From: Rhodoplanes sp046000175
GTDB taxonomy: Bacteria; Pseudomonadota; Alphaproteobacteria; Rhizobiales; Xanthobacteraceae
Assembly: GCF_046000175.1 (NCBI RefSeq)
Contig: NZ_JBEOMB010000082.1
Coordinates: 1-64,000, forward strand
Reading direction: 5' to 3'
Length of the DNA: 64,000 nt
Shown here piece after piece: positions 43,445 to 51,553 of this stretch. The first letter of the stretch is position 1. Each line of letters opens with the position of its first letter. The position numbers and the translations under genes were made by a program. The notes beneath the pieces are model-generated. The model was not told the origin of the DNA, ran no database searches, and was given only the letters and a program-made list of their open reading frames with translations.

Positions 43445-43892
43445 TAAGAGTCCCTTTATCGTGTCGCCCGAAACCCGTCGGAAGGTGTGGCACACGGGTG
43501 ACGATCGGGCCGATTAGCCCTTTGAACTACGGGACTTGCCGGATGTGCAGCGCGTCGCGGCAACGTATTCCAGACACGCCGCTGGCTGACGGCCGGCGGT
43601 GCCCTCCTTGGGCGTTTCCTCCCTAGACTTCGGGCCGCCGACGTTTACGCCGCGCGGCCTCTTTTTTTTGCGCCGAGGGATGCGCGCGAGACGCGCACGG
43701 GCCCTCGCCGGCCGTCGGCGCGCAGTCTTCCCCAACAGCCCGCGGAAGTCGAGTCGAACTCGGTCGACGACGTGACGCTTTCGGCGATTTTCGCGGCGTG
43801 GTTACCCGGCGCGGCGTCGGCTCGATGCGCGGCCGACGAAGAGCGGCCGCCCGTCGCCGTGGCGGAGGACATCCTGTCGGCGTCTCGACTGG

Positions 43893-43908
43893 GCTGGCGG
43901 ACGGGGTG
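43893..43908 (+). other. Left attachment-site repeat of element 1
   Basis: GCTGGCGGACGGGGTG is identical to 58911-58926, which is the 3' end of tRNA-Ser including the encoded CCA. The two copies are direct repeats about 15 kb apart, flanking the integrase-bearing element, as expected of attL/attR made by tyrosine-recombinase integration into a tRNA 3' end. Confidence 0.7.
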
Positions 43909-44051
43909 TCCGCAGAACCGAAATCCGCAGCCGTCCTTCGGCCTCCACAGAAAGCGCGATATCACGGCAATATCTCGCATCGTTTATCTACCGTCGTGCG
44001 CTGGCGTTTGTTACAATCCGCGTCGATTTGGGGGACCTGTTGGGGGACCGC

Positions 44052-45263
44052 ATGGCGAGGTCGAGCGGGCTTTCAAACCGGAAGGTCGAAACGGCCAAGC
44101 CGGGCAAGTACGAGGACGGGCGCGGGCTGCGGCTTGTCGTCTCCGGCACGGGCGCTCGGAAATGGGTGTTGCGCTACATGCGCGCTGGGCGGCGGGTCGA
44201 GATGGGGCTCGGCTCGTTCCCGACCGTTACTCTCGCGGACGCCCGGGCACAGGCCACTGACGCGCGGCGCCTTCTGGACGCCGGGAGAGACCCGCTCGCG
44301 GCCCGGCGCAGCGAGCGCGCCGCAGCGGCCGGCGGCGCCACCTTCGGAGCGTTCGCGTTGACGTTGCTCGACACGATCGAAGCGGGGTTCCGGAACGAGA
44401 AGCATCGGGCGCAGTGGCGTGCGACGCTCACGACCTACGCGGCGCCAATTTGGTCGAAGCGCCTCGCCGACATCGACACGGACGAGGTGCTCGCGTGCCT
44501 GAAGCCGATCTGGCAGACGAAGCCGGAGACGGCGTCCCGGGTGCGCGGCAGGATAGAGCGTGTGCTCGACGCCGCGGCGGCGCGTGGTCTGCGGTCGCGG
44601 GAGAATCCGGCCCGCTGGCGCGGTCACCTCGCCAACCTCCTGCCGAAGCGGGCGAAGCTCTCCCGCGGCCATCACGCCGCGATGCCGTTCGATCAGGTGC
44701 CGGCGTTTCTGGCCAAACTTCGCGCGATGGAAGGCATTTCGGCCCGCGCCCTGGAGTTCGCCGTTTTGACCGCAGCGCGATCGGGCGAGGTGCTCGGAGC
44801 ACGGTGGTCCGAGATCGATCTCGACGCAAAGGTCTGGACCGTGCCGGCCAGCCGCATGAAGGCCGGCCGTGAGCATCGGGTTCCTCTGACCGGGCGGTGC
44901 GTCGCGATCCTGACGGCGCTCGCCGAGACGAAGGTGAGCGAGTTCGTGTTCCCCGGCGCGAAGCCGGGCAAGCCGCTCTCGGTGATGGCGCTGACGATGG
45001 TCCTGCGCCGTGCCAAGCGCGGCGATCTGACGGTTCACGGGTTTCGCTCGGCGTTCCGCGACTGGGCCGGTGAGCGGACGAGCTTCCCGCGCGAAATCGC
45101 CGAGGCCGCGCTGGCCCACGTCGTTGGGGATGCCACCGAGCGCGCCTACCGTCGCGGCGACGCGCTCGAGAAGCGCCGGCGGCTCATGGAGGCGTGGGCT
45201 GGATACTGCACAGCGCCGGCGGCGACCAGCGGCGTGGTCGTGCCGCTCGTGAAGCGGAGCTGA
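44052..45263 (+). CDS. int: Tyrosine recombinase / phage P4-type integrase of element 1
   Basis: 403 residues. The N-terminal DUF4102-like arm-binding domain is seen at residues 1-85 (GRGLRLVVSGTGARKWVLRY, LGSFPTVTLADARAQA). The catalytic domain keeps Arg243 (TAARSGEV), His329 and Arg332 (HGFRSAFRDWAGE), His356 (AHVVGD) and the nucleophile Tyr366 (RAYRRGD). The start ATG at 44052 directly follows the repeated GGGGGACC leader. It is 143 bp inside the left attachment repeat and reads into the element. Confidence 0.93.
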   Translation: MARSSGLSNRKVETAKPGKYEDGRGLRLVVSGTGARKWVLRYMRAGRRVEMGLGSFPTVTLADARAQATDARRLLDAGRDPLAARRSERAAAAGGATFGAFALTLLDTIEAGFRNEKHRAQWRATLTTYAAPIWSKRLADIDTDEVLACLKPIWQTKPETASRVRGRIERVLDAAAARGLRSRENPARWRGHLANLLPKRAKLSRGHHAAMPFDQVPAFLAKLRAMEGISARALEFAVLTAARSGEVLGARWSEIDLDAKVWTVPASRMKAGREHRVPLTGRCVAILTALAETKVSEFVFPGAKPGKPLSVMALTMVLRRAKRGDLTVHGFRSAFRDWAGERTSFPREIAEAALAHVVGDATERAYRRGDALEKRRRLMEAWAGYCTAPAATSGVVVPLVKRS

Positions 45264-45361
45264 GAGTCACGGACGCACGGGGATAGGACGGCCATCCGAC
45301 AAGCCGGTTCGCACCACCGGTTTCCCCGTGCTCACTCTGGTGCTGGCGCGAGGTGCGCGCG

Positions 45362-46051
45362 ATGTCGGAATCAGAAGCCGTTCGGGATTGGATATCGTTG
45401 AAGGATGCCCTCTGGTGGGTGCTCTATGGCGCGGATCCCGCATCTGGCGATCGAGCGTCACCTGATGAGATGGAGCAATTCCCGCCCCTTCCAGGGGCTT
45501 GGCTTCACGGTGTGACGACCGCCGCGATTCCCACCGAGCGCCGGCGCTTGGACGAAGCGCTCAGCAGAGCCGCGGCGAGCGGAATTGTCCGGTTCGCCGG
45601 GCGCCGTTCGGAATCGCCTCCATCCGAACCAATCCCCGCAACTGATTTCGTCGAGGTACGCGGTTTCGATTTGGCGACCGGAACGATCCGGTCGGAACCG
45701 TTCGACCTCCTCCGCTATCGGCGTCGCATCCATCCCGACCACGGGGTGCTCTGGAGGCACGTTGTCGCCGACCAGAAGGGCATCAAGCGATGGATGAGGC
45801 TGAGAGGGCAGGAAGCGTCGCCCTCGGGAGGGATGAGCCTGGAAATATCGGCCAAGGATGAGGCCGAAGCAGTCCGCATTGTCACAGAAGCACTTCAAAA
45901 GAATGCCGACCTACGGAGAGACGACGCCGCGGAATTGGTTCGTTCTCACGTCTCAGACCGCGGCTTCTTGAACCGCGTATGGCCTCAAGCCAGGAAGAGG
46001 GCGGGGCTTTGCGTGAAAGCGTTGCCCGGGCGCAAGAAATCGAAGCGCTAA
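45362..46051 (+). CDS. Protein of unknown function, element 1
   Basis: 229 residues from the ATG at 45362; a GTG at 45353 is also in frame. A tryptophan-rich N-terminus (VRDWISLKDALWWVLYG) and a charged C-terminal helical region (AKDEAEAVRIVTEALQKN) ending in a basic tail GRKKSKR are visible. There is no recognised domain. Its GC content is lower than that of host genes. It sits between the integrase and the excisionase-like gene, a usual place for accessory genes. Confidence 0.65.
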   Translation: MSESEAVRDWISLKDALWWVLYGADPASGDRASPDEMEQFPPLPGAWLHGVTTAAIPTERRRLDEALSRAAASGIVRFAGRRSESPPSEPIPATDFVEVRGFDLATGTIRSEPFDLLRYRRRIHPDHGVLWRHVVADQKGIKRWMRLRGQEASPSGGMSLEISAKDEAEAVRIVTEALQKNADLRRDDAAELVRSHVSDRGFLNRVWPQARKRAGLCVKALPGRKKSKR

Positions 46052-46110
46052 TTCGAAGCGCCACCTTTTTCGGAGCGGCTATTCTACCCCGCGTATCCGG
46101 GGCCAACGTG

Positions 46111-46154
46111 CGTCCTCGACCGGCCGTTCCCGGCCGTTTTCGACCACGAGGACG
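46111..46154 (+). promoter_or_regulatory. Nested inverted repeat covering the ribosome binding site of the xis-like gene
   Basis: CGTCCTCG at 46111-46118 pairs perfectly with CGAGGACG at 46147-46154, enclosing a second hairpin CGGCCG-ttcc-CGGCCG followed by TTTT. The right outer arm contains GAGGA, the ribosome binding site of the gene starting at 46161, so folding would hide it, or the inner hairpin could terminate transcription. Confidence 0.55.
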
Positions 46155-46160
46155 AACTAA

Positions 46161-46358
46161 ATGAACGTGACTCCGCTGCTCCTCCCAATTCCGGACGCCT
46201 GCCGAGCTCTCGGCATAGGCCGCAGCAAGTTGTATGCGCTGGTCGCCGCCGGAGAGTTGCCGATCAAGAAGCTCGGCCGAAAGACCCTGGTTCCGCACGC
46301 CGATCTGGTCGCGCTGGCGGACCGCCTCCCGGTGATCTCGAAGAAGGCGGCGGCGTGA
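46161..46358 (+). CDS. Excisionase/AlpA-like helix-turn-helix protein
   Basis: 65 residues with the MerR-like winged helix of excisionases: IPDACRALGIGRSKLYALVA then GELPIKKLGRKTLVPHADL, in which the wing basic residues and the R-K-T-L-V-P turn are typical. In related elements such proteins bend att DNA for excision or activate the integrase. GAGGA precedes the ATG. Confidence 0.85.
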   Translation: MNVTPLLLPIPDACRALGIGRSKLYALVAAGELPIKKLGRKTLVPHADLVALADRLPVISKKAAA

Positions 46359-46364
46359 TCGACC

Positions 46365-46565
46365 ATGTGCACCAGAAACACGAACGGCGCCGTGCTGGCA
46401 GGCACGACGCCGTCCGGAACTGATCGTCTGCTGGGAAGCCAGACGGTTCCGGACGATATCCTCCCGCTCGGTGTTCTGCAAGTCGGTCACCTCGTCTCGC
46501 GCTTCCGCCTGAAGTCGTCGGTGGCGGCCGTGATCTTGCCCCTCGTCTTTGGAGGGCCCGAATGA
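46365..46565 (+). CDS. Possible small protein between xis-like and winged-helix genes
   Basis: 66 codons with the stop overlapping the next start (ATGA), which argues for coupling. But there is no ribosome binding site, and the composition gives no domain. It may simply be spacer. Low confidence. Confidence 0.28.
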   Translation: MCTRNTNGAVLAGTTPSGTDRLLGSQTVPDDILPLGVLQVGHLVSRFRLKSSVAAVILPLVFGGPE

Positions 46566-46945
46566 GCACGACTCCGACGACGAGCGACCTCTTCGCCTGG
46601 ACGCCCCGCGTGAAAGCGGCGGCGCGGTCCACCCCCTCCCCGAAGCGCCAGCGGGGAACCGTCGCGATCCGGGTGCGGATCGGTGGACCGGACGGACCCG
46701 AGCACATCTTCCGCGGCCGCACCGCGTGGGCGCTCGATCACCTGCTCCGCGCCGGCGCCGCCGGCTGCACGCCGATCGACACGCCCGGGCCGCGATGGTC
46801 GGACTACGTGCACAAGATCCGCAAGGCCGGCGTGCCCGTCCAGACGATCGACGAGGCGCACGGCGGCGCGTTCCCGGGCACGCACGCCCGATACGTTCTG
46901 GAGCCCGGCGCCGTCCATGTTGTCGAGCAGGGAGCGCAAGCGTGA
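46562..46945 (+). CDS. Phage-type winged helix protein
   Basis: 127 residues. The middle (FRGRTAWALDHLLRAGAAGCTPIDTPGPRWSDYVHKIRKAGV and the following GGAFPGTHARYVL) matches a family of small winged-helix proteins found in Rhizobiales prophages. The first 35 residues are flexible and basic. It overlaps the next start by one base (TGATG), beginning a chain of overlapping genes up to 49374. Confidence 0.75.
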   Translation: MSTTPTTSDLFAWTPRVKAAARSTPSPKRQRGTVAIRVRIGGPDGPEHIFRGRTAWALDHLLRAGAAGCTPIDTPGPRWSDYVHKIRKAGVPVQTIDEAHGGAFPGTHARYVLEPGAVHVVEQGAQA

Positions 46946-47346
46946 TGAGCGCCGTTGCCTCTCTCTTCGACGAGAACAAGGTGCCATCGAAAGGCGCGAC
47001 AACAACGCTGGTCTCTAACGGCCACGAGGTCATCGCCGTTCCTGAAGCCGAACTCCGCCGGGTCGACGCGCTCGGTATCGACCCGATCGGCCCCAGGAAG
47101 GTCCGCGACAGCGAAGCCGCCGACATCGACGACTTCGATTGGGATGAGAACGACTCGATCGTCCTGCAGGAGCAGCGCGCGACGGCCGTCTACAGAAACA
47201 AGCGCGGCGCCCTCGTGATCCGGCAGGAGCGGTCTTGGGACGAGGAAGACGACACCTTCATCGTGATCAGTCGGACGAACGAGCAGGCCTTCATCGACCG
47301 CCTCTGTGACGAGCTCGGCATCGGCTCGGCCGGGAGGCGATCATGA
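46945..47346 (+). CDS. Acidic protein of unknown function, element 1
   Basis: 133 residues, rich in Asp and Glu (DSEAADIDDFDWDENDSIV), ending in a short strand-helix region. It overlaps genes at both ends. The acidic character could suit a DNA-mimic or a partner for the nuclease that follows, but no such motif is recognised, so this is speculation. Confidence 0.65.
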   Translation: MSAVASLFDENKVPSKGATTTLVSNGHEVIAVPEAELRRVDALGIDPIGPRKVRDSEAADIDDFDWDENDSIVLQEQRATAVYRNKRGALVIRQERSWDEEDDTFIVISRTNEQAFIDRLCDELGIGSAGRRS

Positions 47347-47684
47347 GCGGCGGCCGGCGCTCTCGTCAGAAGGGCGACCGCGCCGAGCGGGCGCTGGTGC
47401 GCTTCCTCCAAGAACGCGGCTTCGCGGCCGAGCGAGTCCCGCTCTCCGGCTCCGCCGGAGGCCGCTACACGGGCGACGTCATGGTCCCGCTGCTCGGCGT
47501 CGACCGAGTCGTGGAAGTGAAGGTCCGGGCGGGCGGGTTCCGCGAGCTGTACGGATGGCTCGACGGCCGGGACCTTCTGGTGGTCCGGGCCGACCGACGC
47601 GAGCCGCTCGTGGTGATCCCGCTGCGCCTCGCCGCGGAAATCGCCGCGGTGGCCGAGCGCGTTGGGAAGGCGGTGTTGCGATGA
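47343..47684 (+). CDS. PDDEXK-like endonuclease (Holliday-junction-resolvase-like)
   Basis: 113 residues. RQKGDRAERALVRFLQERGF is the N-terminal helix typical of archaeal Hjc/phage resolvase folds, followed by the active-site strand pattern TGDVM...VVEVKVRA, with Asp and Glu-x-Lys in the positions of a PD-ExK site. Its role is probably branched-DNA resolution or restriction-like cleavage during element replication. Starts by ATGA overlap. Confidence 0.75.
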   Translation: MSGGRRSRQKGDRAERALVRFLQERGFAAERVPLSGSAGGRYTGDVMVPLLGVDRVVEVKVRAGGFRELYGWLDGRDLLVVRADRREPLVVIPLRLAAEIAAVAERVGKAVLR

Positions 47685-48001
47685 CAGAACGCCAGCGCCT
47701 TCCGAACCGTCGCGAGCACGAAGTCTTCGAGTTCGAGCACTCCGGCATGCGCTGCCGGGCGGGCATTGGCCGCTTCGAAGATGGGCGTCTGGCCGAGGTG
47801 TTCCTGAACATCGCGAAGGACGGCAGCGCAGTCGACATCCACGCCCGGGACGCTGCGGTCGCCGCCTCGCTCGCGCTCCAGCATGGGTGTGAGGCCGAGA
47901 CGCTCCGGCGCGCGCTGATCCGCGACGGCAGCGGCCGCGCATCGGGAATCCTGGGCGCCGCTCTCGACCGGATCGCGGTTCCGGAGGTGCGGTCGCCATG
48001 A
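47681..48001 (+). CDS. TSCPD-domain protein (ribonucleotide reductase C-terminal-like)
   Basis: 106 residues. Nearly the whole protein is one TSCPD-like domain: FEHSGMRCRAGIGRFEDGRL, VFLNIAKDGSAVDIHARDAA and SGRASGILGAALDRI. This domain is usually the C-terminal end of B12-dependent ribonucleotide reductases; stand-alone copies occur in Rhizobiales phages next to replication genes. No Cys pair is present, so a redox role is unlikely. Overlaps both neighbours by ATGA. Confidence 0.78.
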   Translation: MTERQRLPNRREHEVFEFEHSGMRCRAGIGRFEDGRLAEVFLNIAKDGSAVDIHARDAAVAASLALQHGCEAETLRRALIRDGSGRASGILGAALDRIAVPEVRSP

Positions 48002-49374
48002 GCGCAGGTATCAATGGAGCGGCACACGCTCTCGATCCCGAGTCCGCTGCGGCAATTGTTCTCCGCGAGACGAAGGCGGACATCGCGCTCGCAGAACGAC
48101 CGATCCCCCAGTTGCTGGCCTTGAAAGCCGGGGCGTCGCGGCTCGCAATTCCGGTTCGGCAGGGGTTTATCGATCGGTCGACGGTGATCGACGAGTTGCT
48201 CGAGCAGGCCGAGAGCACTGGATTGCTGGCGCGCACCAGCGAGGACGCGGTGATCCGTGCAATCGCCGACGCGCTCGACAACCCGGAAGAGCCGCCGCCG
48301 GCAGTGTTGATGCCCCGTGAGTACGGCCCGGTGCTGACGGCCCCAGCTGTCGATTTTGGCATTCAACACGTTCCGCTGTCGATTGCCGAGTGGCAGGCTC
48401 GGAAGCTGGACCAGCCCGATCCCCTGATGGGGGATTGGCTGACCACGACGTCGCGGGTTCTGCTCATCGCCGGGACTGGTCTCGGCAAGACCAACTTCGC
48501 GATGGCGATCGGCATGGCTGCGGCTTCCGGTCAGGGGTTTCTGCACTGGCGCGGCCGCCGCCCGGCGAAGGTGCTCTACATCGACGGCGAGATGTCCCGC
48601 CGCCTGCTGCGACAGCGCATCGCGGACGCGGTCGAGCGGCTCGGCGAAGTGCCGGCCGGGTTCTTCGCGTTCAGCCACGAAGACGTCGAGGCGTTCGCGC
48701 CGCTGAACACCCCGGCCGGCCGGGCCTGTGTCGAGGCGCTCATCCAGCGGATCGGCGGTATCAACCTCGTCATCTTCGACAGCATCATGTGCCTGACCAC
48801 AGGTGACATGAAGGACGAGGAGTCGTGGCAGCAAACGCTGCCGTGGGCGCGCTCGCTGACACGGCGCGGCATCGGCCAGATTTGGGTGCACCACACCGGC
48901 CACGACGAAACCCGCGGATACGGCACCAAGACCCGCGAATGGCAGATGGACACGGTGGTGGTGCTCGAAGCAGTTCGCCGAGACGACACGGACGTGTCGT
49001 TCTGCCTGGATTTCCGCAAGGCCCGCGAGCGGAGCCCGGCGACCCGGTTGGACTTTCAACAGGCCCGCGTCGCCCTCGTGGATGACCGCTGGACGTTCGA
49101 GGCGGCTGAGGCACGGCGCCCAGCCAAGGTGTCGCCGCTCGGCGGAAAGTTCCTCGACGCGCTCCGAAACGCCATGGCCGGCGACGAACGGGTGAACCTC
49201 CGGGGGCAGCCCGCGGTGTCCACCGACGTGTGGCGCGCCGAGTGCGTGACCCTGGGCCTGATCGATCCCGGCGCCAAAGCGCATTCCGCCCGGACCTTGT
49301 TCGCAAAGCATCGTCGCGAGCTGGTGAGCGCCAATCTGGTGGCCTGCGAGGGGGACCTGACATGGCCGCTCTGA
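47998..49374 (+). CDS. RepA-like RecA-fold ATPase/helicase of element 1
   Basis: 458 residues. After an N-terminal region of 130 residues comes a RecA-like core with Walker A AGTGLGKTNF (158-167), LYIDGEM (about 190), Walker B LVIFDSIM (about 258) and the sensor region WVHHTGHDETRGYGTKTREW. This matches hexameric RepA/DnaB-like helicases and AAA_25 proteins of plasmids and phages. The last 90 residues look like a winged helix. The iteron array directly after the gene suggests that this protein, or its C-terminal domain, initiates replication there. Confidence 0.85.
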   Translation: MSAGINGAAHALDPESAAAIVLRETKADIALAERPIPQLLALKAGASRLAIPVRQGFIDRSTVIDELLEQAESTGLLARTSEDAVIRAIADALDNPEEPPPAVLMPREYGPVLTAPAVDFGIQHVPLSIAEWQARKLDQPDPLMGDWLTTTSRVLLIAGTGLGKTNFAMAIGMAAASGQGFLHWRGRRPAKVLYIDGEMSRRLLRQRIADAVERLGEVPAGFFAFSHEDVEAFAPLNTPAGRACVEALIQRIGGINLVIFDSIMCLTTGDMKDEESWQQTLPWARSLTRRGIGQIWVHHTGHDETRGYGTKTREWQMDTVVVLEAVRRDDTDVSFCLDFRKARERSPATRLDFQQARVALVDDRWTFEAAEARRPAKVSPLGGKFLDALRNAMAGDERVNLRGQPAVSTDVWRAECVTLGLIDPGAKAHSARTLFAKHRRELVSANLVACEGDLTWPL

Positions 49375-49386
49375 CCCCGAATTTCG

Positions 49387-49565
49387 ATGGTTGCGGAACC
49401 CCCTCCGCAACCATGCCGCAACCATCCGATTTCGGGGCCACCCGCAACCACCGCAACCATGCTGAAACCGGCTTGAAACCGGGGTGCAACCATCGCGCAA
49501 CCATCGCCGGGACCCACGCCGCAACCACCGCAACCGGTGTCTATAGGACACCGGTGCGGTTGCGG
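49387..49565. repeat. Array of ten CCGCAACCAT iterons
   Basis: Copies of CCGCAACCAT or close forms start at 49405, 49416, 49442, 49451, 49485, 49496, 49519 and 49528, in direct orientation. One inverted copy begins the array (49387-49396) and one ends it (49558-49565). Spacings of 9-11 bp occur several times. This is the pattern of an initiator-binding array at a replication origin. Confidence 0.88.
49533..49555. promoter_or_regulatory. Perfect 9-bp palindrome inside the iteron array
   Basis: ACCGGTGTC-TATAG-GACACCGGT lies between the last direct and the final inverted iteron, so that the iterons extend the arms. It could be an operator, a nicking/extrusion site, or a terminator-like fold of the ATPase transcript. 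Confidence 0.75.
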
Positions 49566-49609
49566 GGGCGATGCTCCGATCACCTTCGCCAAGACCAGAG
49601 AGCCCCAAG

Positions 49610-50476
49610 ATGAAGCCGAACCGCAGTCCGAACGCCAACCGCGATCCGGGGAGCGCCTCAACCGCGACGGCACCGACCGACGGTCGGAAGTCGGTCCGTG
49701 GCGATCGAGCCGCCGCGCCGGCGGCCGCCAAGCAGCTCCGGTCGGCTTGCCGGGCCGAGCCCGCCACCGTTGGTGCGGCTATCGCCCGGGCTTCTGCTGC
49801 TATCACGAAAACCACGGACACCAGCAAGCCGGCCGCTCCCGCCGCGCCGATGAGCGCCGGAGCGTGCTCGCCCGCGGCACCGCCCTGCCTGGAGGACCAC
49901 CTCGCCGCCGGCATCCGGCACTGCCAGGCCCGCGAGCACGAGTTCCGGTCGATGGCGGAGTTGGTCGCGAGCCACCTCGCGGCGGAGCACCGCGTGCGGG
50001 CCATCGGCCACCCGTATCCTGGCCTCCTGTTCCAAGAGCTCGCCGCTCGTGTCGCCAACGCCGAGCGGTTCGACCGGAAGGAGATTGGGCTTGCGGAGAT
50101 GCAGGCCGAGGACAGGCGCCTGTTCGACGTGCACGTCTTCGAGGCGCATCGGCGCGCCGCGGCAGAGGCCACGCCCCCGGCGTTCGGCCTCCTCGACGAA
50201 CTCGCGTCGGCCGCGGCCGCAGGCACTGAGCCGGGGGGTGTTACTGGTGCCGCAACCGGAACTTCTCCCAGGGAGAACTTCGAGCGTCTGGTCGCCGAGA
50301 CGCAGCGCCTGATGCTCGTCGTCGCTTCGCTGCTCGACCGCGATCTGGGCGAGCGGGCGGAAAGGGACTTGGCTGCGGTAATGCGGATCCGAGCTGCGCT
50401 CGAGGAATCGGCCGCAGCGTTCATCGAAGCATGCGGTCAGGCAGCCGCGCTCCGCCGCCGCGGCTACGATTCCTGA
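49610..50476 (+). CDS. Unknown protein with the HLAAG-CQAREHEF domain (paralogue A)
   Basis: 288 residues from the ATG at 49610 (GAGAG upstream); an ATG at 49571 is an alternative. The first 95 residues are low-complexity Ala/Thr/Ser-rich. A domain of about 75 residues follows (EDHLAAGIRHCQAREHEF to GLAEMQAEDRRLF) that is clearly related to the protein at 56057-56545 in the same element. The C-terminal part has two helices with a possible coiled coil (NFERLVAETQRLMLVVASLL). No function recognised. Confidence 0.7.
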   Translation: MKPNRSPNANRDPGSASTATAPTDGRKSVRGDRAAAPAAAKQLRSACRAEPATVGAAIARASAAITKTTDTSKPAAPAAPMSAGACSPAAPPCLEDHLAAGIRHCQAREHEFRSMAELVASHLAAEHRVRAIGHPYPGLLFQELAARVANAERFDRKEIGLAEMQAEDRRLFDVHVFEAHRRAAAEATPPAFGLLDELASAAAAGTEPGGVTGAATGTSPRENFERLVAETQRLMLVVASLLDRDLGERAERDLAAVMRIRAALEESAAAFIEACGQAAALRRRGYDS

Positions 50477-50489
50477 ATGGGACAGCGGC

Positions 50490-50798
50490 ATGGCAAAACG
50501 ACAGCTCAACACCATGGACCGGGCCCCCGCCACCGGATCACACCGGCGGCCGCTTCCGGCTACTGCGCCGCAGTTCGCCACGACCACGGGCGCCGATTTC
50601 AAGCTTCGGCGGCACGTTAGGGCTGCCGACGCCCTCGTGAACCGCTGTGTGGAGCAGGTCGACCCGAACGGCACGGACCGGAGCTTCGGTGGTCGGCGGC
50701 GCTCGGTTGCCGGCAGCGAAAGGGCGCTGTCCGAGATCAGACGCGCTGTCCGAGCGTCCGATCGGACGCCGGACACTTCCGGACGGAGGGACCAGTGA
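50490..50798 (+). CDS. Small basic protein of unknown function, element 1
   Basis: 102 residues, rich in Arg, Thr and Ala, largely without predicted order. Its stop overlaps the GTG start of the next gene (GTGA). Arg-rich stretches (SFGGRRRSVAGSERALSEIRR) may bind nucleic acid. No domain recognised. Confidence 0.55.
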   Translation: MAKRQLNTMDRAPATGSHRRPLPATAPQFATTTGADFKLRRHVRAADALVNRCVEQVDPNGTDRSFGGRRRSVAGSERALSEIRRAVRASDRTPDTSGRRDQ

Positions 50799-51553
50799 TC
50801 CGCCCCGCCACCCCTGCCGAGGCCCGAGCGGTGTGGGAAAGCATGGACCAGCCCTCATGTCGGCGTGTCGCCCTGGCGCTCACGCAGGCGGGCCGGCCGG
50901 TGGGCCACGACAGCATTTCCAGGTGGCGGCGAGCGGGTTGGCAGGCCGGGGCGCCCCGGCAGCCGCCGCAGCCGCGCGCGGAGCTCGATGCCGCCGTGCC
51001 GGTGCTGACCGGCGACCCGCAGCGCCGTCTCGACAGCCTGCCGGCTCTCGCGCTGGGCTGCGGAGAAGCCTCCCCGGAGGCCGACCAGGACGATTTAACC
51101 GACGCCGAGCGCGCCCGGCGGACGTTCTCGGACCTGCTGGAGGCGACCCGGAAGGTGGCGCAGCACGTCGCGCGGGATCCCGGGCCCCTGGTTCGGGACG
51201 CTCCGGACAAGCTGGGCGTGCTGATCGAGCGGACCAGCAACGCCGCCGTCGCCGCCCTGGAGGGCTTCGAGAAGCTGAACGCTCTGGCGGCCGAGACGGC
51301 GACGCCGATCGAAGCGTCCTCGACGGCGCAAAATCGCGCAGAGCCAACCACGGAGCAACGCCTGAAGGACTTCATGCGCCGTCGGGACGATCCGGCCTGT
51401 GGCGCCGTGACCTCGCCTCCGCCTCCGGGTGCCGGTGCGTCCTCGGTGACCATCGACTTCGACGCCTTCCAGGCCGCCGCGGCCCGCGAGCGTGCGCGCC
51501 GCGGACAAGACATGCATCCCACCAGCGCCAGCCCTGAGGAGAAAATCCAATGA
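50795..51553 (+). CDS. Helix-turn-helix protein, possible small-terminase-like
   Basis: 252 residues from a GTG at 50795. The first 50 residues form a helix-turn-helix (AVWESMDQPSCRRVALALTQ then GHDSISRWRRAGW), in which S-I-S-R-W is a likely recognition helix. A helical middle (TFSDLLEATRKVAQHVARD; ALEGFEKLNALAAE) and an acidic/proline tail follow. The layout of N-terminal HTH, helical middle and tail, and the place before structural-type genes, resemble small terminase subunits; no large subunit is adjacent. The assignment is tentative. Confidence 0.5.
   Translation: MIRPATPAEARAVWESMDQPSCRRVALALTQAGRPVGHDSISRWRRAGWQAGAPRQPPQPRAELDAAVPVLTGDPQRRLDSLPALALGCGEASPEADQDDLTDAERARRTFSDLLEATRKVAQHVARDPGPLVRDAPDKLGVLIERTSNAAVAALEGFEKLNALAAETATPIEASSTAQNRAEPTTEQRLKDFMRRRDDPACGAVTSPPPPGAGASSVTIDFDAFQAAAARERARRGQDMHPTSASPEEKIQ

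Larger units (their letters stand above)
42802..44051. other. Long gene-free region at the host/element 1 junction
   Basis: 1250 bp with no supportable protein gene. It contains a possible small RNA unit ending in an intrinsic terminator at 43161-43198, 14-bp tandem repeats at 43277-43332, three GTTAT-containing repeats at a 21-22 bp period at 43389-43444, the left attachment repeat at 43893-43908, and the integrase leader at 44028-44049. Confidence 0.6.
49375..49609. other. Iteron-containing non-coding region of element 1
   Basis: No supportable gene. The whole region between the ATPase gene and the next coding sequence is taken up by ten short repeats and a palindrome, listed separately. 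A frame from an ATG at 49361 crosses it but merely translates the repeats. Confidence 0.65.

Noticed and set aside
49387..49565. CRISPR array
   Set aside because: Units are 9-10 bp with no uniform 30-bp spacers and no cas genes nearby; they fit iterons.
49361..49613. Frame starting at 49361 across the iterons
   Set aside because: It translates repeats and overlaps the end of the ATPase gene; no ribosome site or domain.
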